Source: Candidatus Methanophagales archaeon (lineage in GTDB: Archaea; Halobacteriota; Syntropharchaeia; Alkanophagales; Methanospirareceae). From it: a stretch of DNA of 14,015 nt. The notes beneath the pieces were generated by a model, which was not told where the DNA came from, searched no databases, and saw only the letters and a list, made by a program, of their open reading frames with translations. This document shows, in pieces, positions 1-7,592 of the stretch. The stretch's first letter is position 1, and each line of letters begins with the position of its first letter. The translations under genes were made by a program, and so were the position numbers. The DNA is taken from the NCBI GenBank assembly GCA_021159475.1, contig JAGGRS010000134.1, positions 1-14,015 on the forward strand, given 5' to 3'.

Positions 1-8
1 AATTTTTA

Positions 9-82
9 TGGGGTCGGTGCGATTTGAACGCACGATCGGCGAGTCTGGAGCCCGCTGCCCTACCGGACTAGGCCACGACCCC
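9..82 (-). tRNA. trnW: tRNA-Trp (anticodon CCA)
   Basis: Read on the minus strand this folds as a full cloverleaf. The 7-bp acceptor stem is GGGGTCG/CGACCCC, the D stem is GCCT/GGGC, and the anticodon stem is GCGGG/CTCGC with one G-U pair. The loop CTCCAGA places CCA at + positions 46-48. The T arm is GTGCG-TTCAAAT-CGCAC. The discriminator is A and no 3' CCA is encoded. It decodes UGG. There is no intron, although many euryarchaeal tRNA-Trp genes carry one at the anticodon loop that doubles as a C/D-box methylation guide. The gene lies downstream of the winged-helix gene on the same strand, with its own A/T-rich upstream region. Confidence 0.96.
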
Positions 83-96
83 TATCACCATTATCC

Positions 97-120
97 TATT
101 ATATATCTTTCAATAAAAAT
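97..120 (-). promoter_or_regulatory. probable promoter of tRNA-Trp
   Basis: On the minus strand an AT-rich stretch contains GAAAG followed by ATATATAA (positions 106-99), and further upstream TTTTTATTG. These resemble a purine-rich BRE plus box A. The inner TATA centre is only about 20 nt from the mature tRNA 5' end, so either the outer element is used or the transcript has almost no 5' leader. Exact element uncertain. Confidence 0.4.
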
Positions 121-139
121 CTTCACTATACGCCATCAT

Positions 140-637
140 TCAATTTTGTATGATTTCACGAAGATGCAGGCTTTCGAGGCTTTCTGCAACTTCCATACGC
201 GCGTCATCTCTGGACTCCTCCCCGGCTTTGGCTCTTTGCGCGGATACAACCTTGTATTTCCGCTGTGCTCTGCTACCTTTCCTGATTAATAGACCCTCCG
301 AATGCATACTCGCCAGGTAGGTTGATAATGTACTGAGTCGAATTTCCACGCCATACACCTCTTCATATATTCGTTTCAACTCTGAAGAGGTGAACCAATC
401 ATGGGGTGCCTTCCTATCATAGCGGAGGAAATATTCCAGTCTGCTCTTTATCGTGAGGTCCTCATTGCCCATATCATAGGGGTCAATAGCCGAAGAAGGT
501 ATCTGGTCCTCCAGGAACCGCACGATACTCCTTATCGTGGTGGATTTGAAAGCTTCGTTCATTGAATCGCCCTCTCGCTCCATAGATGTCTTCACTCCCT
601 CTTCGTTCGTCACTTCCACGCGCACCTTCACTACCAT
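140..637 (-). CDS. winged-helix DNA-binding protein, family not recognised
   Basis: This is a 165-residue soluble protein with no signal peptide or membrane segment. The middle part (about residues 80-135) reads as a winged helix. An acidic/aromatic helix around WFTSSELKRIYEEVYG leads into a recognition-like helix STLSTYLASMHSEGLL and then a basic wing, GSRAQRKYKV. The N-terminal part (1-75) looks like a separate helical region and may mediate dimerisation; the C-terminal tail is charged and probably flexible. ATG at 637 was chosen because a G-rich SD-like stretch (GGGGT) precedes it closely and a good box A lies about 70 nt upstream. The dyad between promoter and start suggests autoregulation. 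It could be a transcription factor or an archaeal chromatin-type protein; I do not know its targets. It is transcribed away from dnaJ and towards tRNA-Trp. Confidence 0.8.
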   Translation of the reverse strand: MVVKVRVEVTNEEGVKTSMEREGDSMNEAFKSTTIRSIVRFLEDQIPSSAIDPYDMGNEDLTIKSRLEYFLRYDRKAPHDWFTSSELKRIYEEVYGVEIRLSTLSTYLASMHSEGLLIRKGSRAQRKYKVVSAQRAKAGEESRDDARMEVAESLESLHLREIIQN

Positions 638-661
638 CGCTACCCCGCCCTATCCTACCTG

Positions 662-686
662 TTCACATATTCAATGAATATATGAA
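662..686. promoter_or_regulatory. candidate operator (25-nt dyad) upstream of the winged-helix gene
   Basis: The core is ATATTCA-A-TGAATAT (667-681), perfectly symmetric around A674. After one mismatched pair the symmetry continues outward for four more pairs (TTCA on the left, TGAA on the right), so 11 of 12 pairs match. It lies about 26 nt downstream of the minus-strand box A, that is over the predicted transcription start of the winged-helix gene. A bound dimer there would block initiation. Autorepression is inferred, not shown. Confidence 0.45.
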
Positions 687-698
687 AGATAAACCCAT

Positions 699-713
699 GC
701 TATATATAAAGGA
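699..713 (-). promoter_or_regulatory. box A (TATA) promoter of the winged-helix gene
   Basis: On the minus strand CCTTTATATATAGC contains TTTATATA (710-703), an exact match to the archaeal box A consensus. The predicted start is near 680, giving a leader of about 43 nt to the ATG. Because the element is nearly symmetric it could also fire towards dnaJ, but the match is better on the minus strand. Confidence 0.55.
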
Positions 714-775
714 TGTGGTAGAGTGAGCACGGAAGCCCTGCAATTCCACTGGAGCGAATAAGTGAATGGATGAAG

Positions 776-790
776 AAAAGAAATATTTAC
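776..790 (+). promoter_or_regulatory. possible promoter of dnaJ
   Basis: AAAAGAAATATTTAC has a purine-rich BRE-like half followed by an A/T-rich box A-like half. A start about 25 nt downstream would leave a short leader before the TTG start of dnaJ. The match to consensus is only fair. Confidence 0.3.
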
Positions 791-834
791 ATTGATGAAA
801 AGAAAAAAACAATGGGATAAGCGGAGGATAAGAA

Positions 835-2049
835 TTGACACAGAAGGATTATTATGAGATCTTAGGAGTGGATAGGAGCGCCTCAGCGGAGGAGATAAAG
901 CGCGCTTATCGGAGATTGGCGAAGAAATATCACCCTGACCTGAATAAGGACAATCCGAAGGAGGCGGAGGAGAAGTTTAAGGAGATCTCTGAGGCTTATG
1001 AGGTCCTGTCAGACCCGCAGAAGCGTGCAAATTATGACAGATTCGGGCATGCCGGCGTTGACTTCGGTCCCGGTGGATTCGATTGGTCGAAGTTCACAAG
1101 GTTCAGTGATATAGAGGACATATTCAGGGATATATTCGGTACCGATTTCGGCTTCGGCGGCAGGGGTAGAGGGATAGGCAGCATATTTGAGGACCTCTTC
1201 GGTGCCGGTGGCTACCGCGGCGGCGGTGCCGCTACCGAGTATCAGTACCCGGAGAGGGGCAGGGATATCAGATATGACCTTGAGATAGATTTAGAGGATG
1301 CGGCGAGGGGTATAGAGAAGGAGATAGAGGTGAGTAAAGAAGAGACCTGCCCGGATTGTAAGGGCACCGGCGCGTCAGGTGGTAGTCTGGGCTTACAGAC
1401 CTGCCCCGCATGTGGTGGCACGGGGCAGATAAAGCGAGTCCAGAGGCAGGGCTTTGCTCAATTCGTCTCCATTACCACCTGTCCGCGATGCGGGGGCAGG
1501 GGCAAGGTGATAGAGGAGCCATGCAATACCTGCGGTGGAAGTGGTAAAATAAGTGTGAACAAGCGTTTATCGGTGCGAATACCGCCTGGCGTGGATACCG
1601 GCAGTAGATTGCGGATTCCAGGCGAGGGCGAGGCGGGCGAAAGGGGCGGTCCACCCGGCGATTTATACATCGTGATACATGTAAGGGAGCACGAAATCTT
1701 CAGGCGAGAAGGGAAAGACCTGTATTGCGACGTCCCCGTAAGATTCGCTCAGGTGGCTCTCGGTGACGAAATAGCGGTGAAGAACATATATGGCGAAGAA
1801 GTGAGCCTGAGAATCCCCCCTGGCACACAATCTGGCACTATATTCCGATTAAGGAACCAGGGCATGCCCGATTTGAAGGGGCATGGACGGGGCAATATGA
1901 TGGTCAGGATAAAGGTAGTAACGCCGAAGAAGCTGAGCAAGAGGCAGAAAGAACTGCTGAGGGAGTTTGATAAGGAGGAAGAGAAACTGAGCAATAAGAG
2001 GAATGCTTATACTTATCCATTCTGGAAGCGAAGGGGGAAGATTAATTAG
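835..2049 (+). CDS. dnaJ: chaperone protein DnaJ (class A J-domain protein)
   Basis: This is the Hsp70 co-chaperone: it delivers unfolded clients to DnaK and stimulates its ATPase in the cytoplasm. The 404-residue protein has the full class A layout. The J domain (about 4-70) has the HPD tripeptide at 33-35. A Gly/Phe-rich linker (70-130) contains repeated DIFRDIFG- and FEDLFG-like pieces. The zinc domain has four CxxCxGxG units (Cys pairs 172/175, 190/193, 216/219, 230/233), and the C-terminal beta-sandwich domains run to about 380. The start is TTG: GGAGG at 823-827 is ideally spaced, and the upstream in-frame ATG at 812 reaches a stop after one codon. DnaK and GrpE are not in the window, so dnaJ is separated from its usual partners unless they lie elsewhere. 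In archaea the Hsp70 set is generally regarded as acquired from bacteria. Confidence 0.97.
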   Translation: MTQKDYYEILGVDRSASAEEIKRAYRRLAKKYHPDLNKDNPKEAEEKFKEISEAYEVLSDPQKRANYDRFGHAGVDFGPGGFDWSKFTRFSDIEDIFRDIFGTDFGFGGRGRGIGSIFEDLFGAGGYRGGGAATEYQYPERGRDIRYDLEIDLEDAARGIEKEIEVSKEETCPDCKGTGASGGSLGLQTCPACGGTGQIKRVQRQGFAQFVSITTCPRCGGRGKVIEEPCNTCGGSGKISVNKRLSVRIPPGVDTGSRLRIPGEGEAGERGGPPGDLYIVIHVREHEIFRREGKDLYCDVPVRFAQVALGDEIAVKNIYGEEVSLRIPPGTQSGTIFRLRNQGMPDLKGHGRGNMMVRIKVVTPKKLSKRQKELLREFDKEEEKLSNKRNAYTYPFWKRRGKIN

Positions 2050-2050
2050 C

Positions 2051-2058
2051 TTTATATA
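2051..2058 (+). promoter_or_regulatory. box A promoter of aIF5B
   Basis: TTTATATA begins two bases after the dnaJ stop codon. A start about 25 nt downstream (near 2080) would leave a leader of about 35 nt before the aIF5B ATG, which has a strong GAGGGGG SD-like element. This suggests the aIF5B-S6e part of the run is transcribed independently of dnaJ. Confidence 0.55.
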
Positions 2059-2116
2059 AGAGAGAAGAAAGATTAAAATAGGAATAAGAAATAGCAGAAG
2101 ATGCGAGGGGGAAGTC

Positions 2117-3895
2117 ATGGAAGGACTGCTAAGGACACCGATTGTCTCTGTACTGGGACATATAGACCATGGGAAGACCACATTACTCGATAATATCAGA
2201 GGCACAGCAGTGGCAGCGAAGGAAGCGGGTGGTGTAACGCAGCATATAGGTGCTACGGAGATACCAATTGATGTGATAAAGCGTATTTGTGAGCCATTAA
2301 AGAGCGATTGGGGTGGAATTGAAGTTCCCGGATTACTCTTTATTGATACTCCAGGGCATTACGCTTTCGCATCATTGAGGAAGCGAGGAAGTGCTCTGGC
2401 GGATGTAGCAGTGCTTGTGGTGGACGTGATGGAGGGTTTTCAACCCCAGACTTACGAATCGTTGAGCATTCTGAGATTATTGAAGACCCCTTTTGTCGTG
2501 GCATTGAATAAGATAGACAGGATAAAGGGCTGGCGGTCGTCAAGGAAGCCTTTTGTTTTTAATTACCGGGCACAGCCGGAGTTCGTGCGCAGGGAGCTGG
2601 ATACAAGGTTATACGAGATAGTGGGTGACTTATATGACAAAGGCTTCTCCGCTGACCGCTATGACCGAATTCGCGATTTCTCAAGGACTGTGAGCATCGT
2701 GCCGGTTAGTGCGAAGACGGGAGAGGGGATAGCGGATTTGCTACTCGTTCTCATAGGCTTGTCACAGAAATACTTTGAGAGGAGCTTGCGACTGCATCTT
2801 GAAGGTCCGGGTGTGGGCACGATACTGGAGAAGAAGGAGGAGCGCGGGCTCGGAACCACGATTGATGTCATATTGTATGATGGTAAGCTCAGCGTGGGAG
2901 ACACGATAGTGGTGGGAAGCGTGGAAGAAGAGCCGATAGTGACGAAGGTAAGGGCATTATTGAAGCCGAGAGCACTCCAGGAGATAAGGACAGAGCAGAG
3001 ATTCAGGCGTGTGAAATCCGTGTGTGCCGCTGCCGGAGTGAAGATAATGGCGCCGAATATAGAGAATGCACTTCCAGGCTCGCGTGTCCGTGCTGTCCCC
3101 GCTACGGCTACCGGTAATGTAGATGCGGATATAGAGCGAGTAAAGGAAGAGATGAAGGATGAGATAGCGGAGATGAAACTGGACACATCACCCGAGGGGC
3201 TGATTATAAAGGCGGACACGATGGGTTCGCTGGAAGCATTAGCGCTGGAATTGCGGAATGAGAAGATAGAGGCGATAAAGAAGGCGGAAGTGGGTAATAT
3301 CTCGAGGCGCGATGTAGTTGACGCCATCACGGTGCGAGACCGCTATTTGAGAGCTATTCTGGGCTTTAATGTTGATGTTCTATCCGATGCGAGAGAAGTA
3401 GCGATGCAAAATGACATCCCTATCTTCGTGAACGATGTCATTTACAGGGTGATAGAGGATTATGAGAACTGGGTCAGGGAAGAGAAGGAACGAGAGAGGC
3501 GTGAGAAGATGGACAGGCTGACAACACCGGCGAAGATAAAGGTATTACCTGGCTGTGTATTCAGGCAGAGCAAACCTGCTATATTCGGGATTGAAGTATT
3601 GTGCGGCAGGATAAAGACCGGTGTGGAACTGATAAAGTCAGATGGCACGAATATCGGCAGTATAAATGAGATACAGAACAGAGGGGAGAGCATTGCCACT
3701 GCTGATGAGGGTATGCAGGTGGCTATCTCAATGAAGAAGCCCACCTTTGGGCGGCACATAAAAGAGAATGATATCCTGTATGTGGATGTGGGCGTAGCGG
3801 AAGGGGCGGAGGAGGAGCTGAGAGGTTTACTCTCACCGTGTGAGGAGGAACTACTGAGGGAACTGTATGAAATAAAAACAAGGAGGCGAAGATGA
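2117..3895 (+). CDS. infB: translation initiation factor aIF5B (IF2-like GTPase)
   Basis: This GTPase promotes subunit joining and positions initiator tRNA on the archaeal ribosome. At 592 residues it has the usual archaeal length, lacking the long N-terminal extension of eukaryotic eIF5B. The G motifs are complete: P-loop GHIDHGKT (14-21), switch I region around GGVTQHIGATE, DTPGH (77-81), NKID (131-134) and SAK (198-200). Domain II follows at about 225-330, then domain III and the C-terminal beta-barrel. There is no intein, although some archaeal copies of this gene carry one. ATG at 2117 is preceded by GAGGGGG. Its stop is one base before the S6e start, so the two are almost certainly co-transcribed; linkage of aIF5B with S6e is common in euryarchaea. 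Confidence 0.97.
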   Translation: MEGLLRTPIVSVLGHIDHGKTTLLDNIRGTAVAAKEAGGVTQHIGATEIPIDVIKRICEPLKSDWGGIEVPGLLFIDTPGHYAFASLRKRGSALADVAVLVVDVMEGFQPQTYESLSILRLLKTPFVVALNKIDRIKGWRSSRKPFVFNYRAQPEFVRRELDTRLYEIVGDLYDKGFSADRYDRIRDFSRTVSIVPVSAKTGEGIADLLLVLIGLSQKYFERSLRLHLEGPGVGTILEKKEERGLGTTIDVILYDGKLSVGDTIVVGSVEEEPIVTKVRALLKPRALQEIRTEQRFRRVKSVCAAAGVKIMAPNIENALPGSRVRAVPATATGNVDADIERVKEEMKDEIAEMKLDTSPEGLIIKADTMGSLEALALELRNEKIEAIKKAEVGNISRRDVVDAITVRDRYLRAILGFNVDVLSDAREVAMQNDIPIFVNDVIYRVIEDYENWVREEKERERREKMDRLTTPAKIKVLPGCVFRQSKPAIFGIEVLCGRIKTGVELIKSDGTNIGSINEIQNRGESIATADEGMQVAISMKKPTFGRHIKENDILYVDVGVAEGAEEELRGLLSPCEEELLRELYEIKTRRRR

Positions 3896-3896
3896 G

Positions 3897-4283
3897 ATGC
3901 AGGTCGTTATTAGTGACCCGAAGACGGGTAAGGCATACAAGCTGGAAGGTAAGGATACGGAAGTGAGTGCCTTATTCGTGGGTAAACGGATAGGGGATTT
4001 GGTGGATGGAGATATTCTGGGGCTAAGTGGCTATATGCTCGAAATAAGGGGTGGCTCAGACCGTGACGGAGTGCCAATGCGGGCTGATGTCCCGGGAGCG
4101 GGTAGGAGAAGAATCCTGATTGCTTCACCGCCCGGTTATAGACCCAGGGAAAAGGGCAAGAGGAGGAGGAAGTATGTTCGTGGTAACGAGATTTCAACTG
4201 ATATATCGCAGATAAATGTGAAGATAAGAATGTATGGCAACAAGCCGATAGAGGAGATATTTGGCGAGGTGAAAGAGGCGTGA
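3897..4283 (+). CDS. rps6e: 30S ribosomal protein S6e
   Basis: This is the archaeal/eukaryal-type small-subunit protein. Its 128 residues match the short archaeal form, which lacks the eukaryotic C-terminal phosphorylation tail. Family features include the N-terminal VVISDPKTGKAYK segment, GKRIGDLVDG, and the loop GGSDRDGVPMR followed by a basic stretch RPREKGKRRRKYVRGN ending near 96. AGGAGG at 3881-3886 precedes the ATG, which lies two bases after the aIF5B stop codon. Co-expression with aIF5B couples a ribosomal protein to an initiation factor. Confidence 0.96.
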   Translation: MQVVISDPKTGKAYKLEGKDTEVSALFVGKRIGDLVDGDILGLSGYMLEIRGGSDRDGVPMRADVPGAGRRRILIASPPGYRPREKGKRRRKYVRGNEISTDISQINVKIRMYGNKPIEEIFGEVKEA

Positions 4284-4381
4284 TTGTTGAGTTCCCTGTT
4301 CACATTGATTGAAATAGAAAAGTTATGCGAAGAGCAACCTCTTTTCATCCAAATGCATATTTGAAACAGAGGAGGAATGTC

Positions 4382-4612
4382 GTGAGTGGCTTGAAGGTGA
4401 GAACAAAGATAATCAAGATGATGGAGAATGCGGATATGGAAACGACGGCAGGGCTGATATCGCAGTTCCTTAGATTGAGTTATCGGTCATCATTACATCA
4501 TTTACACCTGCTGGAGGAGGATAAGATAGTGAAACGGAGCGGAAAGAGACCCTATAAATGGGCATTGACCGGTAAAGGGCAGAAGGGCATCGTTGAAAGG
4601 GAAAGGAAATGA
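4382..4612 (+). CDS. small winged-helix (ArsR/MarR-like) DNA-binding protein
   Basis: This is a 76-residue single-domain protein beginning at GTG (4382), which has GGAGG at 4371-4375 with six-base spacing. The frame is open back to an ATG at 4325 (95 residues), but that codon has no visible SD and would add a non-conserved-looking tail, so I prefer GTG. The fold is inferred from TRIIK-like helix KVRTKIIKMMENAD, the turn and recognition helix in LSYRSSLHHLHLLEEDKIV, and the basic wing KRSGKRPYKWALTGKG, typical of archaeal one-domain winged-helix regulators. No metal-binding cysteines are seen. Its stop overlaps the aminotransferase start (ATGA), so the two are translationally coupled and it may regulate that operon. 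Targets and ligand are unknown. Confidence 0.8.
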   Translation: MSGLKVRTKIIKMMENADMETTAGLISQFLRLSYRSSLHHLHLLEEDKIVKRSGKRPYKWALTGKGQKGIVERERK

Positions 4613-5694
4613 GTGAAGAATTGCTCATGATTCCGGGACCGGTGCCGGTATTACCTCGCATTCGTAATGCGATGTCAAAACCGATGATATACCATCGTGG
4701 CGAGGAATTCAGGGCGATGTATGAGGAGATAGTGGCGGCGCTGAAGTGGATATTTCAGACGAGGAACGACCTCTTCGTGCTCTCAGGCTCGGGCACATGC
4801 GCGATGGAAGCGGCGATAGGCAACCTCGTTCGTAAGGATACCGCGGTGGTGTGTATAGCAAATGGCAAATTTGGCGAGCGGCTGGTTGAGATAGGAAAGA
4901 GGTATAGCGATAATGTCACCGCGGTTAACTTCGAGTGGGGCAGTCCAGTCGAACTGGAGGAAGTGAAGGCGGTTATGGAAGAGAAGCACCCTCAGGTCGT
5001 TACAATGGTGCATAACGAGACATCAACAGGTATACTCAATCCAGCAGAGGCTATTGCAAGACTCGCACGTAAGTATAATGCACTCTTCGTGCTGGATTGC
5101 ATCACCTCAATCGGGGGCTACGAAGTGCCGGTGGACGATTGGGGCGTGGACATTGCCATCGTCGGCTCGCAGAAATGCCTCGGTGCACCGCCCGGGCTGT
5201 CGGCAATCTCGGTAAGTGAGCGTGCATGGGAGATGATGATGGGAGATAATGATAATAGTCCATATTATATGGACCTCATCGCCTATAAAGACAGTTTTGA
5301 GAAGGGTCAGACACCCTATACACCTGCTTTACCTCTGTTCTTTGCATTGCGTGAGGCACTGGAGGTGATAAAGGAGGAGGGGATGGCAAAGCGAGTGGAA
5401 CGTCACAGGCGACTCGCAGATACTCTCCGCTCCGCTGTCACAAATCTGGGATTGAGTTTATTCCCGAGACTGAATGAAGTGAGTGCTTACTCCAATACGG
5501 TAACCGCGATAAAGGTGCCGGAATGGCTCGATGATGCACACCTGAGGGGCGGTATGCGAGAGAGGGGGGTGATGGTCGCGGGCGGTCAGGGCAGGTTGAA
5601 GGGTAAGATATTTCGGATAGCCACGATGGGGAATATAACAGAGCGTGAGGTCTCGAGAACCATACGGGCACTGGAAGGTGCACTGAGGGGGTGA
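4609..5694 (+). CDS. class-V PLP aminotransferase (alanine-glyoxylate / serine-pyruvate / aspartate type)
   Basis: This is a 361-residue fold-type I PLP enzyme. Family signatures are the N-terminal MIPGPVPVLPRI, the phosphate-binding SGSGT (59-63), HNETSTG (135-141), the cofactor-ring aspartate in VLDCITSIGG (D163), and the Schiff-base lysine in GSQKCLGAPPGL (K189). Archaeal relatives such as M. jannaschii MJ0959 are broad-specificity transaminases acting on aspartate, alanine or phosphoserine. The exact substrate here cannot be read from sequence. Aspartate or serine metabolism would fit, since pyrI (an allosteric subunit of an aspartate-consuming enzyme) follows after 11 bases. The start overlaps the upstream regulator by four bases. 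Full length with no missing motif. Confidence 0.9.
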   Translation: MSEELLMIPGPVPVLPRIRNAMSKPMIYHRGEEFRAMYEEIVAALKWIFQTRNDLFVLSGSGTCAMEAAIGNLVRKDTAVVCIANGKFGERLVEIGKRYSDNVTAVNFEWGSPVELEEVKAVMEEKHPQVVTMVHNETSTGILNPAEAIARLARKYNALFVLDCITSIGGYEVPVDDWGVDIAIVGSQKCLGAPPGLSAISVSERAWEMMMGDNDNSPYYMDLIAYKDSFEKGQTPYTPALPLFFALREALEVIKEEGMAKRVERHRRLADTLRSAVTNLGLSLFPRLNEVSAYSNTVTAIKVPEWLDDAHLRGGMRERGVMVAGGQGRLKGKIFRIATMGNITEREVSRTIRALEGALRG

Positions 5695-5705
5695 AGGTGT
5701 GAGGG

Positions 5706-6164
5706 ATGAAGAAGGAGTTGAAGGTGGTTCCCATAAAAAACGGAACCGTTATTGACCATATCTCTGCCGGTCAGGCACTGAATGTGCTCCGCATACTGGG
5801 TATCAATGGCAAGACCGATGCGATTGTGAGTGTGGTGATGAACGTGCGTAGTGGAAAGATGGGCAGGAAGGATATAGTGAAGGTGGAGGACAGGGAACTG
5901 AAGCCGGAGGAGGTGGATAAAATCGCTTTGATTGCGCCAAATGCCACTATAAACATAATACGCAACTCGGAAGTGATAGAGAAGCACAAGGTATATTTGC
6001 CAGAAGTGATAGAGGGTATAATAAGATGCTCAAACCCCAATTGCATATCCAATGCGGAGCGTGAGCCGGTTGTATCCAGATTCGTGACGTTGAGCACGGA
6101 TCCTCCGAAGTTCCGGTGTTTCTACTGCGAGCGGGTAATGGAGGATGTATCGGGTTATATATAA
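5706..6164 (+). CDS. pyrI: aspartate carbamoyltransferase regulatory chain
   Basis: This is the regulatory subunit of ATCase, which commits carbamoyl phosphate and aspartate to pyrimidines. PyrI binds nucleotide effectors and bridges catalytic trimers. At 152 residues it is full length. The N-terminal nucleotide-binding domain includes [19 protein letters not shown]. The C-terminal zinc domain has C108, C113, C138 and C141 in the spacing CX4C...CX2C used by the E. coli protein (109, 114, 138, 141). Archaea and enterics usually encode pyrI directly after pyrB; here pyrB is absent and the neighbours are an aminotransferase and hisB. A GTGAGGG element precedes the ATG. Confidence 0.96.
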   Translation: MKKELKVVPIKNGTVIDHISAGQALNVLRILGINGKTDAIVSVVMNVRSGKMGRKDIVKVEDRELKPEEVDKIALIAPNATINIIRNSEVIEKHKVYLPEVIEGIIRCSNPNCISNAEREPVVSRFVTLSTDPPKFRCFYCERVMEDVSGYI

Positions 6165-6176
6165 TATAAGGGATAA

Positions 6177-6746
6177 ATGAGCCGGAATGCGCGAGTGAAG
6201 CGTGAGACGAAGGAGACGCGTGTGGAGGTGGAACTCGAACTTGATGGCAGAGGTGCCACCAGGATAGACACCGGAATTAAATTCTTTGACCATATCCTCA
6301 CCGCTTTCGCCACTCACGGGTTCTTTGACCTCGTTGTGGATGCGGAAGGTGACCTGAGCCATCATATCATTGAGGATACCGCTATCACGCTCGGCAAAGC
6401 GTTCAAAGATGCAATTGCAGCCGATAGGGCGAAGACCGTGCGGTATGGTCTCGCTGCGGTGCCCATGGATGAATCCATCGCGAGATGTGCAGTAGATATA
6501 GGGAGTATAAGTGGAGAGGGTAGAAGTTATACGGTCCTGGAACTGGGCTTGGCAAGGGAGCGTGTTGAGGACGTCAGCACTGAGGACATACCCCATTTCC
6601 TGGATTCTTTCGCTTCTCACGCAAATCTCACACTCCACATATATGCACGGGGCGGTAACGAGCACCACAAGATAGAGGCGATATTTAAGGCGCTCGGAAT
6701 TGCACTGGATAAGGCAACGAGGGTAGAAGAGAGGAGGATATGCTAA
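6177..6746 (+). CDS. hisB: imidazoleglycerol-phosphate dehydratase
   Basis: This enzyme catalyses dehydration of imidazole glycerol phosphate to imidazole acetol phosphate, the sixth step of histidine synthesis. The 189-residue protein is the monofunctional form, without the phosphatase domain fused in E. coli HisB. Metal-binding signatures of the two repeated halves are both present: SHHIIEDTAI (H62, H63, E66, D67) and NEHHKIEAIFKAL (H163, H164, E167), plus GIKFFDHIL near the N-terminus. Its start is 12 bases after pyrI and its end overlaps trmI by seven bases. No other his gene is in the window, so the pathway is scattered, as is common in archaea. Confidence 0.97.
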   Translation: MSRNARVKRETKETRVEVELELDGRGATRIDTGIKFFDHILTAFATHGFFDLVVDAEGDLSHHIIEDTAITLGKAFKDAIAADRAKTVRYGLAAVPMDESIARCAVDIGSISGEGRSYTVLELGLARERVEDVSTEDIPHFLDSFASHANLTLHIYARGGNEHHKIEAIFKALGIALDKATRVEERRIC

Positions 6747-7558
6747 AGCGGATAGGGGATGATGAGCTTATACAGCTATTGGAGTTAGAGCCTAAGGGGA
6801 GAGGCAGGAGGCATCAGATTTTACTTCGGGCTGGTTCTTATTTCTCATACTCGCGTGGCAAGGTCGCCCACGATGATATAATAGGGGTGGAGGAAGGTGC
6901 AACGGTGAACTCTTCACTTGGTGACCCGCTTCTCGTGCTACGACCCACCTTAGGTGAATACATATCAGAGATGAGGAAGGGTTCACAGGTATTATATGCG
7001 AAGGATATAGCGGCGATTTTGATTTTAGCTGATATCTTCCCGGGAGCGCGGGTATTAGAAGCGGGAACAGGCTCAGGGGCACTCACAATAGCGCTACTGC
7101 GTGCGGTTTGTAGTGATGGTGAGGTGATATCGTATGAAAGGAGGAGCGAGTTCCAGGAAATCGCGGTGCGGAACATAGAAACTTTCTTCGGTAAGATGAG
7201 AAGTGCGGGAGGCAGTGCAGGTAAGTTGATATTAAAGCAGGGTGATGTGTATGAGGGCATAGATGAGTGCGAACTGGATAGGGTGATACTGGACGTTTCC
7301 GAGCCATGGCGAGCACTCCATTCGGTCGAGCATGCACTCAGACCAGGGGGGATACTGGTATGTTACGTCCCTACCGTTCTCCAGATATACAAACTCTCAA
7401 GGCGAATGGAACTGAGATATGAGCGGAGTTTTCGTGTGATGGGTATATACGAAGTGGGGGTAAGGGAATGGGAGATAAAGGGCAGGAGTATGCGACCCCA
7501 GCATAGGGCTATTGTGCATACAGGTTTTATCTTCGTGGCGAGGCGATTATATTCATAG
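6740..7558 (+). CDS. trmI: tRNA (adenine-N1)-methyltransferase, TrmI family (m1A57/58)
   Basis: This SAM-dependent enzyme methylates N1 of adenines in the T loop of tRNA; archaeal TrmI proteins modify positions 57 and 58. The 272-residue protein has an N-terminal beta-barrel ending in HDDIIG (44-49). The segment LRPTLGEYISEM...YAKDIAAIL corresponds to the family's LRPT...YPKD block. SAM motif I is EAGTGSGALT (107-116), and LDVSEPW (184-190) occupies the site usually written DLPEPW. The substitution of Pro by Ser there is mild. GAGGAGG lies only two bases before the ATG, unusually tight, and the start sits inside the end of hisB. No better start is visible. Tetramer formation is expected from the family. 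Confidence 0.93.
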   Translation: MLKRIGDDELIQLLELEPKGRGRRHQILLRAGSYFSYSRGKVAHDDIIGVEEGATVNSSLGDPLLVLRPTLGEYISEMRKGSQVLYAKDIAAILILADIFPGARVLEAGTGSGALTIALLRAVCSDGEVISYERRSEFQEIAVRNIETFFGKMRSAGGSAGKLILKQGDVYEGIDECELDRVILDVSEPWRALHSVEHALRPGGILVCYVPTVLQIYKLSRRMELRYERSFRVMGIYEVGVREWEIKGRSMRPQHRAIVHTGFIFVARRLYS

Positions 7559-7592
7559 GGCATGAGAATGAGATGAGGTGAGGTAGTGTGAG

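Noticed and set aside
793..798. TGATGA as a C box of a C/D-box guide RNA upstream of dnaJ.
   Set aside because: No D box (CTGA) at suitable distance and no terminal stem.
2659..3330. Long open frame on the minus strand (223 codons) inside aIF5B.
   Set aside because: Ser/Ile-rich translation with no family resemblance, fully covered by the well-conserved aIF5B on the other strand.
4325..4381. ATG at 4325 as start of the small winged-helix gene.
   Set aside because: No SD before it, while GTG at 4382 has GGAGG at six-base spacing and gives a compact single domain.
6155..6168. TTATATATAATATA as a promoter for hisB.
   Set aside because: It is about 12 bases before the hisB ATG, so transcription would start inside the gene; more likely the pyrI C-terminus plus spacer.
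6030..6668. Long open frame on the minus strand (212 codons) across pyrI and hisB.
   Set aside because: It is the antisense shadow of two clear enzymes and shows no recognisable motif or start context.
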